Of a DNA stretch of 64,000 bases, positions 37,126 to 49,359 are shown piece by piece (positions within the stretch are counted from its first letter, which is position 1; the number at the start of each line of letters is the position of its first letter). The stretch comes from Allodiplogaster sudhausi. Its lineage: Eukaryota > Nematoda > Chromadorea > Rhabditida > Diplogasteridae. Below the pieces are notes generated by a model, which worked only from the letters and a program-made list of their open reading frames with translations, was not told where the DNA came from and made no database searches. The stretch lies in NCBI GenBank assembly GCA_945643635.1, contig CALZFC010000272.1:248001-312000 (forward strand). The letters are read 5' to 3'. Position numbers and translations under genes: made by a program.

Positions 37126-39036
37126 AAGGAGAGGGCGAGCTCGCACTCCCTAGGGATGAAAAGACTGGCAAGAAGGATAGGGCGAGCTCGCACTCCATAA
37201 GGATGAAAAGACTGACAAGAAGGAGAGGGCGAGCTCGCACTCCCTAAGGATGAAAAGACTGACAAGAAGGAGAGGGCGAGCTCGCACTCCCTAAGGATGA
37301 AAAGGCTGACAAGAAGGAGAGGGCGAGCTCGCACTCCCTAAGGATGAAAAGACTGACAAGAAGGAGAGGGCGAGCTCGCACTCCCTAAGGATGAAAAGAC
37401 TGACAAGAAGGAGAGGGCGAGCTCGCACTCCCTAAGGATGAAAAGACTGACAAAAAGAAGAGGGCGAGCTCGCACTCCCTAAGGATGAAAAGACTGACAA
37501 GAAGGAGAGGGCGAGCTCGCACTCCCTAAGGATGAAAAGACTGACAAGAAGGAGAGGGCGAGCTCGCACTCCCTAAGGATGAAAAGACTGACAAGAAGGA
37601 GAGGGCGAGCTCGCACTCCCTAAGGATGAAAAGACTGACAAGAAGGAGAGGGCGAGCTCGCACTCCCTAAGGATGAAAAGACTGACAAGAAGGAGAGGGC
37701 GAGCTCGCACTCCCTAAGGATGAAAAGACTGACAAGAAGGAGAGGGCGAGCTCGCACTCCCTAAGGATGAAAAGACTGACAAGAAGGAGAGGGCGAGCTC
37801 GCACTCCCTAAGGATGAAAAGACTGACAAGAAGGAGAGGGCGAGCTCGCACTCCCTAAGGATGAAAAGACTGACAAGAAGGAGAGGGCGAGCTCGCACTC
37901 CCTAAGGATGAAAAGACTGACAAGAAGGAGAGGGCGAGCTCGCACTCCCTAGGGATGAAAAGACTGGCAAGAAGGATAGAGCGAGCTCGCACTCCCTAAG
38001 GATGAAAAGACTGACAAGAAGGAGAGGGCGAGCTCGCACTCCCTAAGGATGAAAAGACTGACAAGAAGGAGAGGGCGAGCTCGCACTCCCTAAGGATGAA
38101 AAGACTGACAAGAAGGAGAGGGCGAGCTCGCACTCCCTAAGGATGAAAAGACTGACAAGAAGGAGAGGGCGAGCTCGCACTCCCTAAGGATGAAAAGACT
38201 GACAAGAAGGAGAGGGCGAGCTCGCACTCCCTAAGGATGAAAAGACTGACAAGAAGGAGAGGGCGAGCTCGCACTCCCTAAGGATGAAAAGACTGACAAG
38301 AAGGAGAGGGCGAGCTCGCACTCCCTAGGGATGAAAAGACTGGCAAGAAGGATAGGGCGAGCTCGCACTCCCTAAGGATGAAAAGACTGACAAGAAGGAG
38401 AGGGCGAGCTCGCACTCCCTAAGGATGAAAAGACTGACAAGAAGGAGAGGGCGAGCTCGCACTCCCTAAGGATGAAAAGGCTGACAAGAAGGAGAGGGCG
38501 AGCTCGCACTCCCTAAGGATGAAAAGACTGACAAGAAGGAGAGGGCGAGCTCGCACTCCCTAGGGATGAAAAGACTGGCAAGAAGGATAGGGCGAGCTCG
38601 CACTCCCTAAGGATGAAAAGACTGACAAGAAGGAGAGGGCGAGCTCGCACTCCCTAAGGATGAAAAGACTGACAAGAAGGAGAGGGCGAGCTCGCACTCC
38701 CTAAGGATGAAAAGGCTGACAAGAAGGAGAGGGCGAGCTCGCACTCCCTAAGGATGAAAAGACTGACAAGAAGGAGAGGGCGAGCTCGCACTCCCTAAGG
38801 ATGAAAAGACTGACAAGAAGGAGAGGGCGAGCTCGCACTCCCAAAGGATGAAAAGACTGACAAGAAGGAGAGGGCGAGCTCGCACTCCCTAAGGATGAAA
38901 AGACTGACAAGAAGGAGAGGGCGAGCTCGCACTCCCTAAGGATGAAAAGACTGACAAGAAGGAGAGGACGAGCTCGCACTCCCTAAGGATGAAAAGACTG
39001 ACAAGAAGGAGAGGACGAGCTCGCACTCCCTAAGGA
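37126..39036. repeat. 47-bp minisatellite, about 40 copies
   Basis: The unit is gaaaagactgacaagaagga then gagggcgagctcgcactccc then taaggat, repeated for 1.9 kb with very few substitutions. A rarer variant (ctagggatgaaaagactggc...ggatag) starts near 37151, 37951, 38327 and 38561, at spacings close to 17, 8 and 5 units. Since 47 is not a multiple of 3, the periodic minus-strand frames here are treated as incidental. It lies immediately 5' of the NEK10-like coding exons, in a promoter or first intron. Confidence 0.97.
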
Positions 39037-39594
39037 CGGCGGAGGGTTGGAGAGAGCGAGACTCCAGGCTCAGAGAGTGCAGCAGCTGGCCGGCCCTCTG
39101 CACCAGTGATGAAGGCGGAGAGCACATTTTCACTTCTAGAGATTCAATCACACAATACGCTTATTTTGTAAAACTACTTTAACATTCTTTAACCATTATA
39201 GAACACAACTACTCCTTTGAAGCCATAGGTCAGAGATGCACGAAGATTGTGGAGTTCAAGAGAAAGAGAGACACGAGAAAGCCAGAAGACATTGTGAAAT
39301 CTATTTATGCGTAATATCGTGCTAAGAAAGAAAAGCTTTCATAAAGAGAAGATGAAAATACCTATACAACCGCACAGAGACGGAAAACGATTATCGCCAT
39401 AGTTTAGTAGAACACGCATTCTTACATTCCTTCACGCAAGTGCTTCATCGACCTCTTACTCTGCTCGCCAGAGGCAGAAGAAGACGGCGAGAAGCCTCAA
39501 CCATCTCTCTCTCTCTCTCCCTTCTTTCCTCTAATGTTCTCTTTCCTTCTCACTCTCTCTCTCTCCCTTATTTCCTCCAATGTTCTCTTTCCCC

Positions 39595-39640
<46 letters not shown>

Positions 39641-40485
39641 TACTTTCCTAGCCCTTTCGGTGAGATTTCATGCATTGCTCTACCAATGCTCCTCTCTAAC
39701 AATCTCCCTTAGCAACCTGCCCTCAGGCTGTCTTTTCATGGCAATCACGAGATAGAAGGTAGACTGAAAATTCGTGTCTCAAACAAGAAGCAATTAATTT
39801 TTCATCCATTCACACAAACATGAACAAGTTTTTGTCAGTGAGAACACACAATTATCGTCATTAAACTATTAATTTATGCAGAATCGATTTTTCGTGAATG
39901 TTTGGGATAAATAAATTGCAGACCATAGTTCCAAGACGAAATTAATTTTTAATGAGAAATTGCTTCCGACGTTCACTTCAAAGAAGCCAGATTATTTTCC
40001 ACGGGATGTTAGAACACGGCGCGCAGGTGTGGTCCCCTTTTCAAAATGCGAAACGTCGGATGGAAGGCGCACTATAAAAATCAACCGTCTTGCGTCTGAC
40101 CGCTTTTCATGCGTGTTCATGCGTGTTTTTTCTTGCGTGTTTTGACACTTCTAACACATCTCACAATGGCAAGTTGCCAGTTTGAGCGCGACTTAAATCC
40201 AACTCTCTACGTCTCTGCCACTTGGTCAGAGTGCAGACAGTGGGAGTAAGCTGGCAACCGGTGCCATCTTTGCATAGCGAGTGCGTCCGGAAAAATGCAT
40301 GGGCTGAACACCCGTGTTTTCAGATATTTTGTTTGACCTGTTGATATTTTGTTCCGTCTATATTAACAATCTAGCGTCGATTGTCACACCTGTTGCAGCC
40401 CTGTTACTTGACTTATTTCTATTGTTTCTGATAGCTGATTCCGTTTCCGTGCTCTTGTATTAAATTGCCTTTTTCAGTGTTTCTT
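39037..40485. other. Intergenic: NEK10 5' side and CLEC16A 5' side
   Basis: A possible minus-strand exon at 39.04-39.15 kb cannot be confirmed. Positions 39505-39645 are (CT)n. The remainder should include promoters of the two divergent genes; no specific element is recognised. Confidence 0.45.
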
Positions 40486-43400
40486 ATGCCTGCGTGGCGC
40501 TTCGGAAGTGGAGGGTCATTATGGAAATCGAAGAATCCATACTCTCTCGAGTATCTCAAGTTAGTGTCTATATATGCATATCAATTAAACACTTTCTCGC
40601 TGTTTTCCTAATGTCTCCAATTCGATTCCTATGATCGTTTCAGGTATCTGAATGATGTATTACGGAAGAATGAGAGGGTAACGGAGAGCAACAAGAAGGT
40701 GCTTGTCGAAGCGCTTCGTTTTATCTCTGAGATTCTCATCTGGGGCGATCAGAATGACAGCTCCGTTTTCGAGTTTGTTTTTGTTTCACTAGGTTTATGC
40801 CATAAGATGTACGCTGTATGCTTGAATACGGCTGTTGTTGTTTCTATTAAGAAAATAGGGTACTCTTCGACTATCACTACCCCAGAAGGCCCCCAAAAAT
40901 GTTGAATTTTTTTTTTGCTGAAACTTGGCTAAGGGTGTGTTGCTTGACACGTGGATCACGAACATAACATTCATTTTTAAATATAACGTCATTAAAAAGC
41001 GATATTGTAACAATTGTGGAATGTATTTTTGACTGAGATCGCGTTTGTTAATCTCGATAAGGGAGTTGCAATCAGAGGTGCACGCGGGCCCAAATTTTTT
41101 GGGCCGGCCCGGCCCTTCGGGCCCTAAATCTCGGCCCGGCCCGGCCCGCCGTTTTAGGGCCCTGAAATTTTGGGCCCGGCCGGCCCGCTCTGGCCCGCTC
41201 CGGCCCGATTTTCAAATACGTCTAATTTCAATTTCTAATTCGTAATTTTCTTAGTGAAAATTTTTTTCTTCTAGCTTGCCGTTCACAAGGCTTCTCATTT
41301 ACTTCATTCTGAAGAGGAATACAACCCCGAGCTACAATATTATGTATGAGCAATAAGAGTTCGGTCGGTCATGAGCATGCTCGAATGCATATTTTCGAAA
41401 AACGGGCCCAAACGGGCTCAGGGCCGGGCCCAAGGTTGGACCCGGCCCGGCCCTAGAGGGCCGGGCCGGGTCCAACCTTGGGAATTTGGGCCCGGCCGGC
41501 CCTTGGACCGGGCCGGGCCGGGCAGGACCGGGCCGCGTGCAGCTCTGGTTGCAATTGGTGTATGAAGGGCTGGTAAGAAGTGTCATTGAGCCCAGTTCAG
41601 GTATCTATTCTTCTCGTAGAGGTCGTTAAGGGTTATGTCTAGGAGTTAATTCTTTCGTTGGGCAAAGGGAGAACAGGTTCGACTCCACCATTTTAGCAAA
41701 CGCCACATACTACTGTAACTTTTATGAATGACGCTATAATTTAAAATGGATGTTATATTCGTGTTCCCGTGTGAAACAACCTCTGGGCCATGCTTCAGAG
41801 AAAAATTAAATTACAATATTTTTGGGGGCTCTCTGGGGTAGTGATAGTCGAAGAGTGCCGAAAATAGAATTTGCAGCTTCTTCCTGGAACGACAGATGCT
41901 TGCTCATTTCTTGCAAATCATGCGACAGGAGAGCGGATCCTCTCTTTGTGTCCAGCTCCTGCAGACTCTCAACATTCTCTTTGAGAATATTCGACACGAG
42001 ACTTCGCTGTGTTAGTAACAAAGCTAACTATCGTTTCGTGCGACGACATGAAACCATTCGTTTCAGATTTCCTGTTATCCAACAACCACGTCAATGAAAT
42101 CATCACCCACAAATTCGATTTGAAGAATGAGGAGATTATGGCGTATTACATCTCTTTCATAAAGACTCTGTCGATGAAGCTCAACCCGGCGACCATCCAC
42201 TTCTTTTTCAACGAAGTGTGTGCTTCATTGCGTATTTAGCTAGTTATGAGTTGCAAAATGAGAATGTTGAAGGCAACACACGAGTTCCCACTTCTGACGG
42301 AATCCCTGAAGCACTTCAATGCTCGGGAAGGAATGGTTCGCATTGCAGTCCAAACCGTCTTCCTCAACATCGTGCGCGTCCCTGACGATGGCATGTACAA
42401 GTTCATTCAGGAAGCTTCCAAGGTTCTTTTTATTGTTTACTTTACGATAGCCGTGTAACTTTGTAAGATATCAGGAATACCTGAAAGAAGTGGTTGACCA
42501 ACTGGTTGGGGCCTGCATTGATCTTGATCTCTTTGTACGCTCGGCTGAGAACGTCCAAGCAAACCGAGAGAGGTTGAGGAACAAGGTGGGTATTCCTTCT
42601 TCCCTGTATTTGTTTATTCCATGACTCGACCAACACATTGCATGTACATTTAAGAAGGAAAATCTATTTATATTCCTTAGTAAGTGATCCCTTTTCCAGG
42701 TGGACGAGTTGATTGACACGATCCACTACATCGATGACCTCCTGCGGGTGGGTGACTGCATGGGGGAACTGGCTCGTCTCCTCCGGGCGCGTCTTCTCTT
42801 CCCTCTTCTTCTCAACTCCCTTGCTCCTCGCAGGTGTTTAAAGTAGTTCTTGCTGTGAACGTTCTGCTACGCATTGCTCACTTGCTATTTCGTGACAGTA
42901 ATTAACTCCTTCCTTTTGAAGGGACGATTCTGCTCTCCTTCTATCGCCAGTGACCACACTCTTCTTCACGGCTCAATTTATTCAGGTTCGACCCTAGTTT
43001 TTGGATATATATATATATATATATAATATTATATTATCCTCTATTGCTCACGCAATCGGCTGCTTAAAGGGCGCATGGTTTAAGGTAACCGAAAGTGAAA
43101 TCTGCGATACGAAATTTAAAGAGAGAGAGAAACTGAAACTAAAAACTGAAATTTTAAAAAGGTGAGTGGGACATTACAACATTATTTAGGAGAATCGAGA
43201 AGACTTACGGAAGATGTAAGCGAATGCCTGATTACGTAGTCTATTCCAACTATCAGATTTAATTATTTTGGATTTATATAATCAGTATAGAAAGTTGGAT
43301 ATGCAGAAAAGGGCCTGAATTGTTAAGATTGTGGGGTACGGCCCGTTGGCGGTTGCTTTGCTGTCCGCGCTGCTCTTCGAAGACCTCTCCACAATCACTT

Positions 43401-45834
43401 CTCACTGGACACGCGCTGCCGATTCCTTTTGTCTCCAGCCTTCCCCGCCCCCTCAGGAACTCCCTCAGGCAGAGCCGTCCAGGTAATCAACCAGTATCCC
43501 TTTTCAACCAGCATTTTCTTACTACTCTTATAGTTGGTTCATATCAGTTGATGAAGTAGTTTAAGAGTGTTCTACGAGAAGCTTCTGAGTTCCTTGGATG
43601 TCTCAATCACTGACGACTATGTCGCATTCTTCGCTCTTTATGTTGTCTATGCCATCTTCGAAAATCGAGGTTTTACATTTCACATGACTTGTTCTCATTT
43701 TGAAACTCTAATGCAATGATTTCATATAAAATGATTCCCGTTCAGAATGTAAGTTTAAATGGACGTGATGTTGTTGTACTCGTGACTTTGTGCCAAGTGA
43801 ATTTGTCAGCGAAGTCAAAGTCTGTTATTTCTTTAGGCAAGGTAGACGAGCTTTTGCTGGCTGCTCGAGTGCCGCACCGAAGTAGCAAGGTTTCTTTTCT
43901 ATATCAAATATTTTATCTCTTTATGTTATAATGCTCGAATACTTTTTGTTGGACTGTATTGGGTCAACATATTACATTTTTTATATAATGTATAAATGTT
44001 TAAGAATGGAAAAGCATTTAGCCGATTCAGACGGACGATGAAATGGCGGCTGAGTTAGCGGAATGTCCAGTTGCCGGTGCTTCTCAGGGACGGACTGCCG
44101 ATGCAGCTCTTCTCGCAGCTCTGCGGCAGGTTCAGCCACACTTTCTTTCAGTTCAAGTGTGCTTTGGTTGGTTATCAGATTCAAATGTTGGATTCAAATC
44201 ATTTGTAGGGCATTTTTAATTCCCGTTTTGATATTGCATTTGCAGGCTAGTAAATCAAATAATGATTGTGATCTACCTGATAGGTGGTTGCCTCGGCTGC
44301 CCGCATCCCCTGCAGACTCCGTGCTGTTACTCTGCAACTCGCTTGCCTTGTCCTCCGACACTTTGTCCTGTCTCTCGATTGTAATCAGGTTTGTCATGAA
44401 CAATCAAACTATGAACCGAGGAACATTGTTGTGCTGTGCAGCTGAGAGAATCTTGATTGTTCTTGGTAGAGGACGGAGTTTCCCAAAGCCCACCTCACCG
44501 TGTTTTTGAGTAAAATTTTGGCAGAAACAAAACCCACCCTGGTTTCCGGGCCCCTACTCCCTTCTCTCCGCGGTTTTTATTCTCTAATTCGTAGTCCTTA
44601 TAAGTGAATTCACTGGCCTTAACAGTAAGTTGAATCCCATAGTTTCTCTCAGGTGCACCACGAAGTGGAAGTGACAGCCGAAGAGACGAGAGTCGCCCTT
44701 GTGAACAGACTCGCGAGCTACGCCAGCGAGCCTCTCTTCATTGACATGTTCGACAATGAATTCGCAGAGTTCGAGGTGAACCATAAAAGAGAGAGAGAGA
44801 GAGGAAGAGGAGAGCATTGATCATAAAGATGGCTCTGCCTCAGACTTGCCAACTCCGCCTGGAATCGCTGAGCCACGAGATGCTTCTCCCTCCCTCGAAT
44901 TCGCCTCTCTCCGGCCTCGCTCTGAACAAGCGAATTCCGTCAGGGAGAGAAGAAGCAGTCCGGGCTGTCCGTTCCATTTCCTCTTCTTTCTATTCAGCCG
45001 AAGAAGTCTCTCTGAATCCTAGAAATCTCTCATTCAGATGCCTTTTTGATTGTAGACAATCCAAGCGTACTTGCACGTGCGTCGGCTGGAGAGAGACATG
45101 CGAGGGGACTCGGAAGATGCTCTCCCCGTCAAGCGAGGCGACTTCCCCCTCGTGGCTGTCAACGACTGCATCAATCTCAGTCAGAGTTACCCATGAATTA
45201 TTCATTCAATTCAGTTGTTGCCGAGTTTCCTTCAAAATGTTAATTAATATTTGGCTGTTTAATCTTCTTTAGTTTGAGAATGTGCAATCTTTATATTCGT
45301 TGAAAATCTTTTTTTTTTCCAGTCAACTCGGATTTGTTGTCGTGTACTGTAGTAATGAACAAGAACGAGCGTCTCTCCCGATTCCTAGTGACAGATGGAA
45401 TTCAGCTGATTCTTGTGGAGCCAGATTCTTCCAAGGCTGGCTGGGCGGTTGTCTCCTTTGTTGGCCTGCTTCAGGTTCCTTATTTGGAGAAGTCTAAAGT
45501 TTCATTTTCAATGAACGATATAAGAATGAAGGATGAGTAGTATGCATTGGTTGAGGATACGCAAATCACGGGAGACCCGGCGGACTCGCGTGCTCTACAC
45601 ATTGTAGTGGAAGGACCGCCAGGAAGGAGTCCTCCCCGGTTCCTTTTCTGTCTCTTGTCATTGGCTGTGCCATTTTGATGAGACATTTCTTGGATGGCAG
45701 ATTTGGCTGTCCATTCTCCCCGTCTCCCCGTCGCTCTCCACTTCTTACTGCCAAACTTGTCTTCGATGATCATATCAGATGCATGGCTGCTAAGCAGAGA
45801 CTTTCTAAGGGAAGAGCTTCTGCCAGGCAAGGAA

Positions 45835-45866
<32 letters not shown>

Positions 45867-46192
45867 TGGCAAATGGAGCGAGAGAACGAGAGAACTTCCC
45901 AGATCCGCCAAGTTGACAGCTCTTTGTGATGTGATCGGGATCAAGAGACCAGCCGATTCCTCCCCGCGGGGAAATCCCTTCCGAGTTGCTTCCGGATGCG
46001 CCCCTGGAAGTGTGAGGAAGCAGCAGGTGAGAAGTGTTTTTCTGTTCAGTTCTGACACTTCTTTTCCTTTGAAGGCTGCTGCATAATAGCTCATTTATAA
46101 TATAATTCTTTCAGCCGCTTTCCTCGGATGCTCCCTCTTCTTCATCTTCTGATATTCCTGATGATCCACACGTCGGCATGAAGATTGTTTAA
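40486..46192 (+). CDS. CLEC16A: CLEC16A / GOP-1 (Ema) endosomal-mitophagy regulator
   Basis: Twenty-one exons join in phase: 40486-40559, 40644-40772, 41877-42010, 42067-42215, 42273-42422, 42475-42585, 42700-42833, 42922-42985, 43328-43482, 43566-43669, 43837-43889, 44022-44129, 44246-44388, 44643-44775, 44829-44966, 45056-45179, 45323-45474, 45556-45638, 45701-45826, 45903-46026, 46115-46192. They give 821 residues. Family signatures are SEILIWGDQNDSSVF, CVQLLQTLNILFENI, EEIMAYYISFIKTLS and DDHIRCMAAKQRLSKGR. The protein lacks a C-type lectin fold despite its name. It works on late endosomes and autophagosomes and, with an E3 partner, in mitophagy; C. elegans GOP-1 activates Rab2 in phagosome maturation. 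The protein is shorter than human (1,053) because the Ser/Pro tail is short. Intron 2 (40773-41876) is filled by nested transposons; the intron 45827-45902 uses a GC donor. Confidence 0.95.
40859..41859. mobile_element. 1,001-bp DNA transposon relic, 8-bp TSD, long TIRs
   Basis: The termini GGTACTCTTCGACTATCACT and the complement of its right end (GGCACTCTTCGACTATCACT) pair, with diverged pairing continuing for about 145 bp per side (cacgaacataacattc against the right arm). It is flanked by a perfect octamer gaaaatag (40851-40858 and 41860-41867). The 8-bp duplication and GG-starting termini are compatible with Merlin-like or hAT-like elements. The interior has no coding frame and has been invaded by the element 41073-41547. 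Confidence 0.88.
41073..41547. mobile_element. hAT-like MITE nested in the 1,001-bp element
   Basis: Ends CAGAGGTGCACGCGGGCCC and the complement of GGGCCGCGTGCAGCTCTG enclose GGCCCGGCC-rich arms. A perfect 8-bp target duplication, gttgcaat, flanks it (41065-41072 and 41548-41555). It belongs to the same family as 13287-13659. There is no coding capacity. Confidence 0.92.
44480..44592. repeat. Dispersed repeat fragment in CLEC16A intron
   Basis: Contains aacccaccctggttt and ggtttttattct, matching the fragment at 13690-13865 in the LeuRS intron. Confidence 0.5.
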
Positions 46193-46778
46193 ATGTGTAT
46201 AGTAAACAGAAGATTTGAAATGTACAAAAGATTGATTTCAGTTTTATTCTTTCATATATATTTCGCAATACCACCCGTTTTATCGATTCTTTCGCAGTAG
46301 ATGCCATAATCTTCTACTCGGAGTCCTGGTGCTCACTCTGTTCATCTCGGCTAATTGTTATGATTATATCCCTTCTCGTTACATTTTCATTATCCCCAGT
46401 TATCTCTCATTAGAAATTCTTATTCAGGAATTGACCATTGCCCGCTCAAAATTCGTGTAATCATTCTGTATGCAGCAATATAGTTTGAAAGCAGAAAAGT
46501 CGTTGTTTCCTATTTATGGGTAGCTAGCGAATTCTTTGCCATTTTTCGTTACGAGCGATTCTCCTCATTCCTTTCTTCGTAAGTGATAGTGGAGAGAGTT
46601 AATTACGTTGTGATTATTTGTAAGCGATTGAGGCTTCTTCAGTTTAATATTTGTTTGCTCGAACGAGTGTGTACATTATCTCGATAAATGGATTTAATTC
46701 CCAATACTGAGTTTTTTCCTCGCTGTTATCATTGCAGCCAGTTGAAGATATCTCGGTGTTGAACTGTGTTGCATTTAC
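46193..46778. other. Intergenic CLEC16A-GPN1, no gene seen
   Basis: Same-strand gap of 586 bp with no recognised feature. Confidence 0.5.
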
Positions 46779-46826
46779 ATGGGGAATCAGTTGTTGAGTT
46801 ATTGGAAGTTTGAGTGGATGGAGAAG

Positions 46827-47023
46827 ATGTCGAGTGCACTCCCTTCTTCGAGTGAACAGCAACCGACGGGATTGGCAGATGACCCTGATCCTTCCCTCGC
46901 ACCAACTCTCATCGTTCTTGGTTTCATTTATTACCACTCATTAGAAATCGGCAAGGTCAAAGGAGATCCTTTTCAGCAGAGCAGAGAAATGCCATCGTGT
47001 TTTTTTTTCTTTTGTTGTGACCA

Positions 47024-47062
<39 letters not shown>

Positions 47063-47063
47063 C

Positions 47064-47094
<31 letters not shown>

Positions 47095-47097
47095 CTT

Positions 47098-47129
<32 letters not shown>

Positions 47130-48626
47130 ATTCTCTCTCATCTTCCGCTCTTGGCCTCGATGAACCACTGTCCTGCATTGCAGGCATGGCTGGCTCTGGC
47201 AAGACTACCTTTGTCCAGAAACTCACGGCCCACTTGCATGCAAAGAAGACACCTCCCTATGTTGTGAACCTCGACCCGGCAGTGCGCAAGGTGCAGAGGG
47301 ATTTAGATATATTTTCTTAACTAGTTAGCTGTTTTATGTATATTGTATTAGTGTTCCCAGCGGTTTCTCAGGTTCCGTATCCGGCTAACATTGACATCCG
47401 CGACACCCTGAAGTACAAGCAGGTCATGAAAGACTACGGTCTCGGGCCAAACGGTGCCATTCTCACTTGTCTCAATCTCTTCTGTACGCGATTTGATCAG
47501 GTTTGTGCATTAAATTTTTATTTATTACATAGCGAATAAGCTTGTTGTATATTTCTTCTAATTGTAAACCAATAATTGTTTTTGCTGATTAGTTTCTTTG
47601 CAGGTACTGGACCTTGTCCGCGTTCGTTCGTCTTCCGTCCCGTTGACTTTGATAGACACTCCGGGGCAGATTGAAGCGTTCACTTGGAGTGCCTCGGGGC
47701 ACATCATCACTGACGCGCTCGCCTCCTCTCATCCTACGGTTTTCTCTTTCTCTTCCTCCCTTACAAACTCTCTTTGTAACAGCAAAGAGTATTAGGAGGG
47801 TTCATTCCTTTTCCATAGTTGTGTCTTGGAAGGTGGTTGCATACGTATGTGACTCTGCGCGAGCGACCTCTCCGAACACCTTCATGTCTAATATGCTGTA
47901 CGCCTGCTCGATCCTCTACCGAACCAAGCTCCCCTTCTTCGTCGTCTTCAACAAGGTTCGTGTCGCCACCATGCATTTCCGCATCTGTCAAATCTCACGA
48001 TATCCCTTGTGTACTCTACAGGCTGATATCGTCAGGCCTACATTCGCGCAGCGATGGATGATTGACTTTGAGCGATTTCATGAAGCACTCGACGAGTCGC
48101 GCAGCAGGTCTAAGGCTATTTTTTTTACTTACTCCTTATTTTGCGCACTCTATATATCTCTCTCACTCGCTCTCAATACCTCTATGTTTCTCTCTTTATC
48201 TCTCTCACTCGCTCTCACTACCTCCATCTTTCTTTCTTTATCTCTCTCACCGCTCTGACTACCTCTATCTTTCTCACTCGCTCTCACTACCTCTCTCTTT
48301 CTCTCTTTATCTCTCTCACTCGCTCTCACTACCTCTCTCTTTATCTCTCTCACTCGCTCTCACTGCCTCTCTCTTTATCTGTCTCACTTGCTCTCGCTAC
48401 CTCTCTCTTTATCTCTCTCACTCGCTCTCACTACCTCTCTCTTTATCTCTCTCACTCGCTCTCACTACCTCTCTCTTTATCTCTCTCACTCACTCTCACT
48501 ACCTCTCTCTTTATCTCTCTCACTCGCTCTCACTACCTCTCTCTTTATCTCTCTCACTCGCTCTCACTACCTCGCTCTTTATCTCTCTCACGCGCTCTCA
48601 CTACCTCTCTTTATCTCTCTCATTCG

Positions 48627-48659
<33 letters not shown>

Positions 48660-49167
48660 CTCTACCACTCTCTATTTCCCTCGCTTTCTCTTTCTATCTT
48701 CGAGTGTTTCAAAAATAAAATAACATGTATAGCTACTCGAATGACCTGGCCCGCTCACTGAGCCTGGTTCTGGATGAGTTCTACTCTGGCCTGCGAACTG
48801 TGGTGGCGAGTGCGACTTCGGGGGAAGGAATGGACGAGGTCCTCGAGGCAGTCCAGGCATGCGCCCAGGAGTACAGAGAACAGTACATTCCACTGTATGC
48901 CGAGATGAAGAAGAAGAGGGCAGAGGAGGAGGCTGCTAAGATAGCTGCCAGTCAGGTATGTTTGCATTGTTAGGCCGGCTATATACCGCATTATGTATTT
49001 CATGCTTTAATGCCTTTTAATATTTCCGCCCTAAAATTATTCTTTTAAAAATTTATGTTGTGCTATGTCTCGTTTTCCAGGAAAATTCATTAACGCAAGG
49101 AGTCAAGGAGATGGAGATTGGAAAGGAGAGAGGCGAAGACGGCGAAGTGATGGACGAGCAGGATTAA
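46827..49167 (+). CDS. GPN1: GPN-loop GTPase 1
   Basis: Eight exons: ATG to 46920, 47184-47290, 47372-47500, 47604-47738, 47833-47955, 48022-48107, 48733-48955 and 49081-49167. They give 327 residues from the ATG at 46827; in-frame ATGs at 46818 and 46779 are alternatives and the shorter start fits the family better. Motifs: [14 protein letters not shown] (Walker A, split by intron 1), VVNLDPAV, the family-defining GPN triplet in [16 protein letters not shown], and FNK|AD. A long acidic C-terminal helix follows ([15 protein letters not shown]). GPN1 pairs with GPN3 to assemble and import RNA polymerase II. Intron 6 (48108-48732) is mostly a CT-rich 34-bp minisatellite. An AATAAA at 49257-49262 is a likely poly(A) signal, about 100 bp before the MMAB start codon. 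Confidence 0.95.
47025..47135. repeat. (CT)n microsatellite in GPN1 intron 1
   Basis: CT tract with ctttct interruptions, just upstream of the exon 2 acceptor. Confidence 0.9.
48160..48660. repeat. 34-bp CT-rich minisatellite in GPN1 intron 6
   Basis: Unit cactcgctctcactacctct plus ctctttatctctct, about 12 copies with small indels. It produces long Leu/Ser-rich open frames that are not genes. Confidence 0.9.
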
Positions 49168-49359
49168 TTCATCAACTTATTTTCCGCTGTTTATGTGTTG
49201 AGATCTCTTGTTGTTGTATGTTACCATGTTATTGGATTTATCCTGATAAACATACTAATAAAACCTGTCTTTGCTTTCCTTACTGTTTCGTATGTTTTGT
49301 CGAAGAAGAATATCGGAATCCGGTTGGAGAGTGGGTTCATAAAGGAAAAGTTGAGAACG

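Noticed and set aside
37126..39036. Regular repeats that could suggest a CRISPR array
   Set aside because: Units are contiguous 47-bp tandem copies without unique spacers, in an animal genome; it is a minisatellite.
39037..39151. Minus-strand frame upstream of the minisatellite as NEK10 exon 1
   Set aside because: No match to NEK10 N-termini could be established and the frame runs into the repeat; left uncalled.
41660..41695. B-box-like ggttcgactcc suggesting a tRNA gene
   Set aside because: Flanking bases do not form a T-arm stem and no A-box or acceptor stem lies upstream.
46779..46826. Upstream ATGs as the GPN1 start
   Set aside because: In frame and possible, but the extra 16 residues are not typical of GPN1; the ATG at 46827 leaves a normal-length N-terminus before the P-loop.
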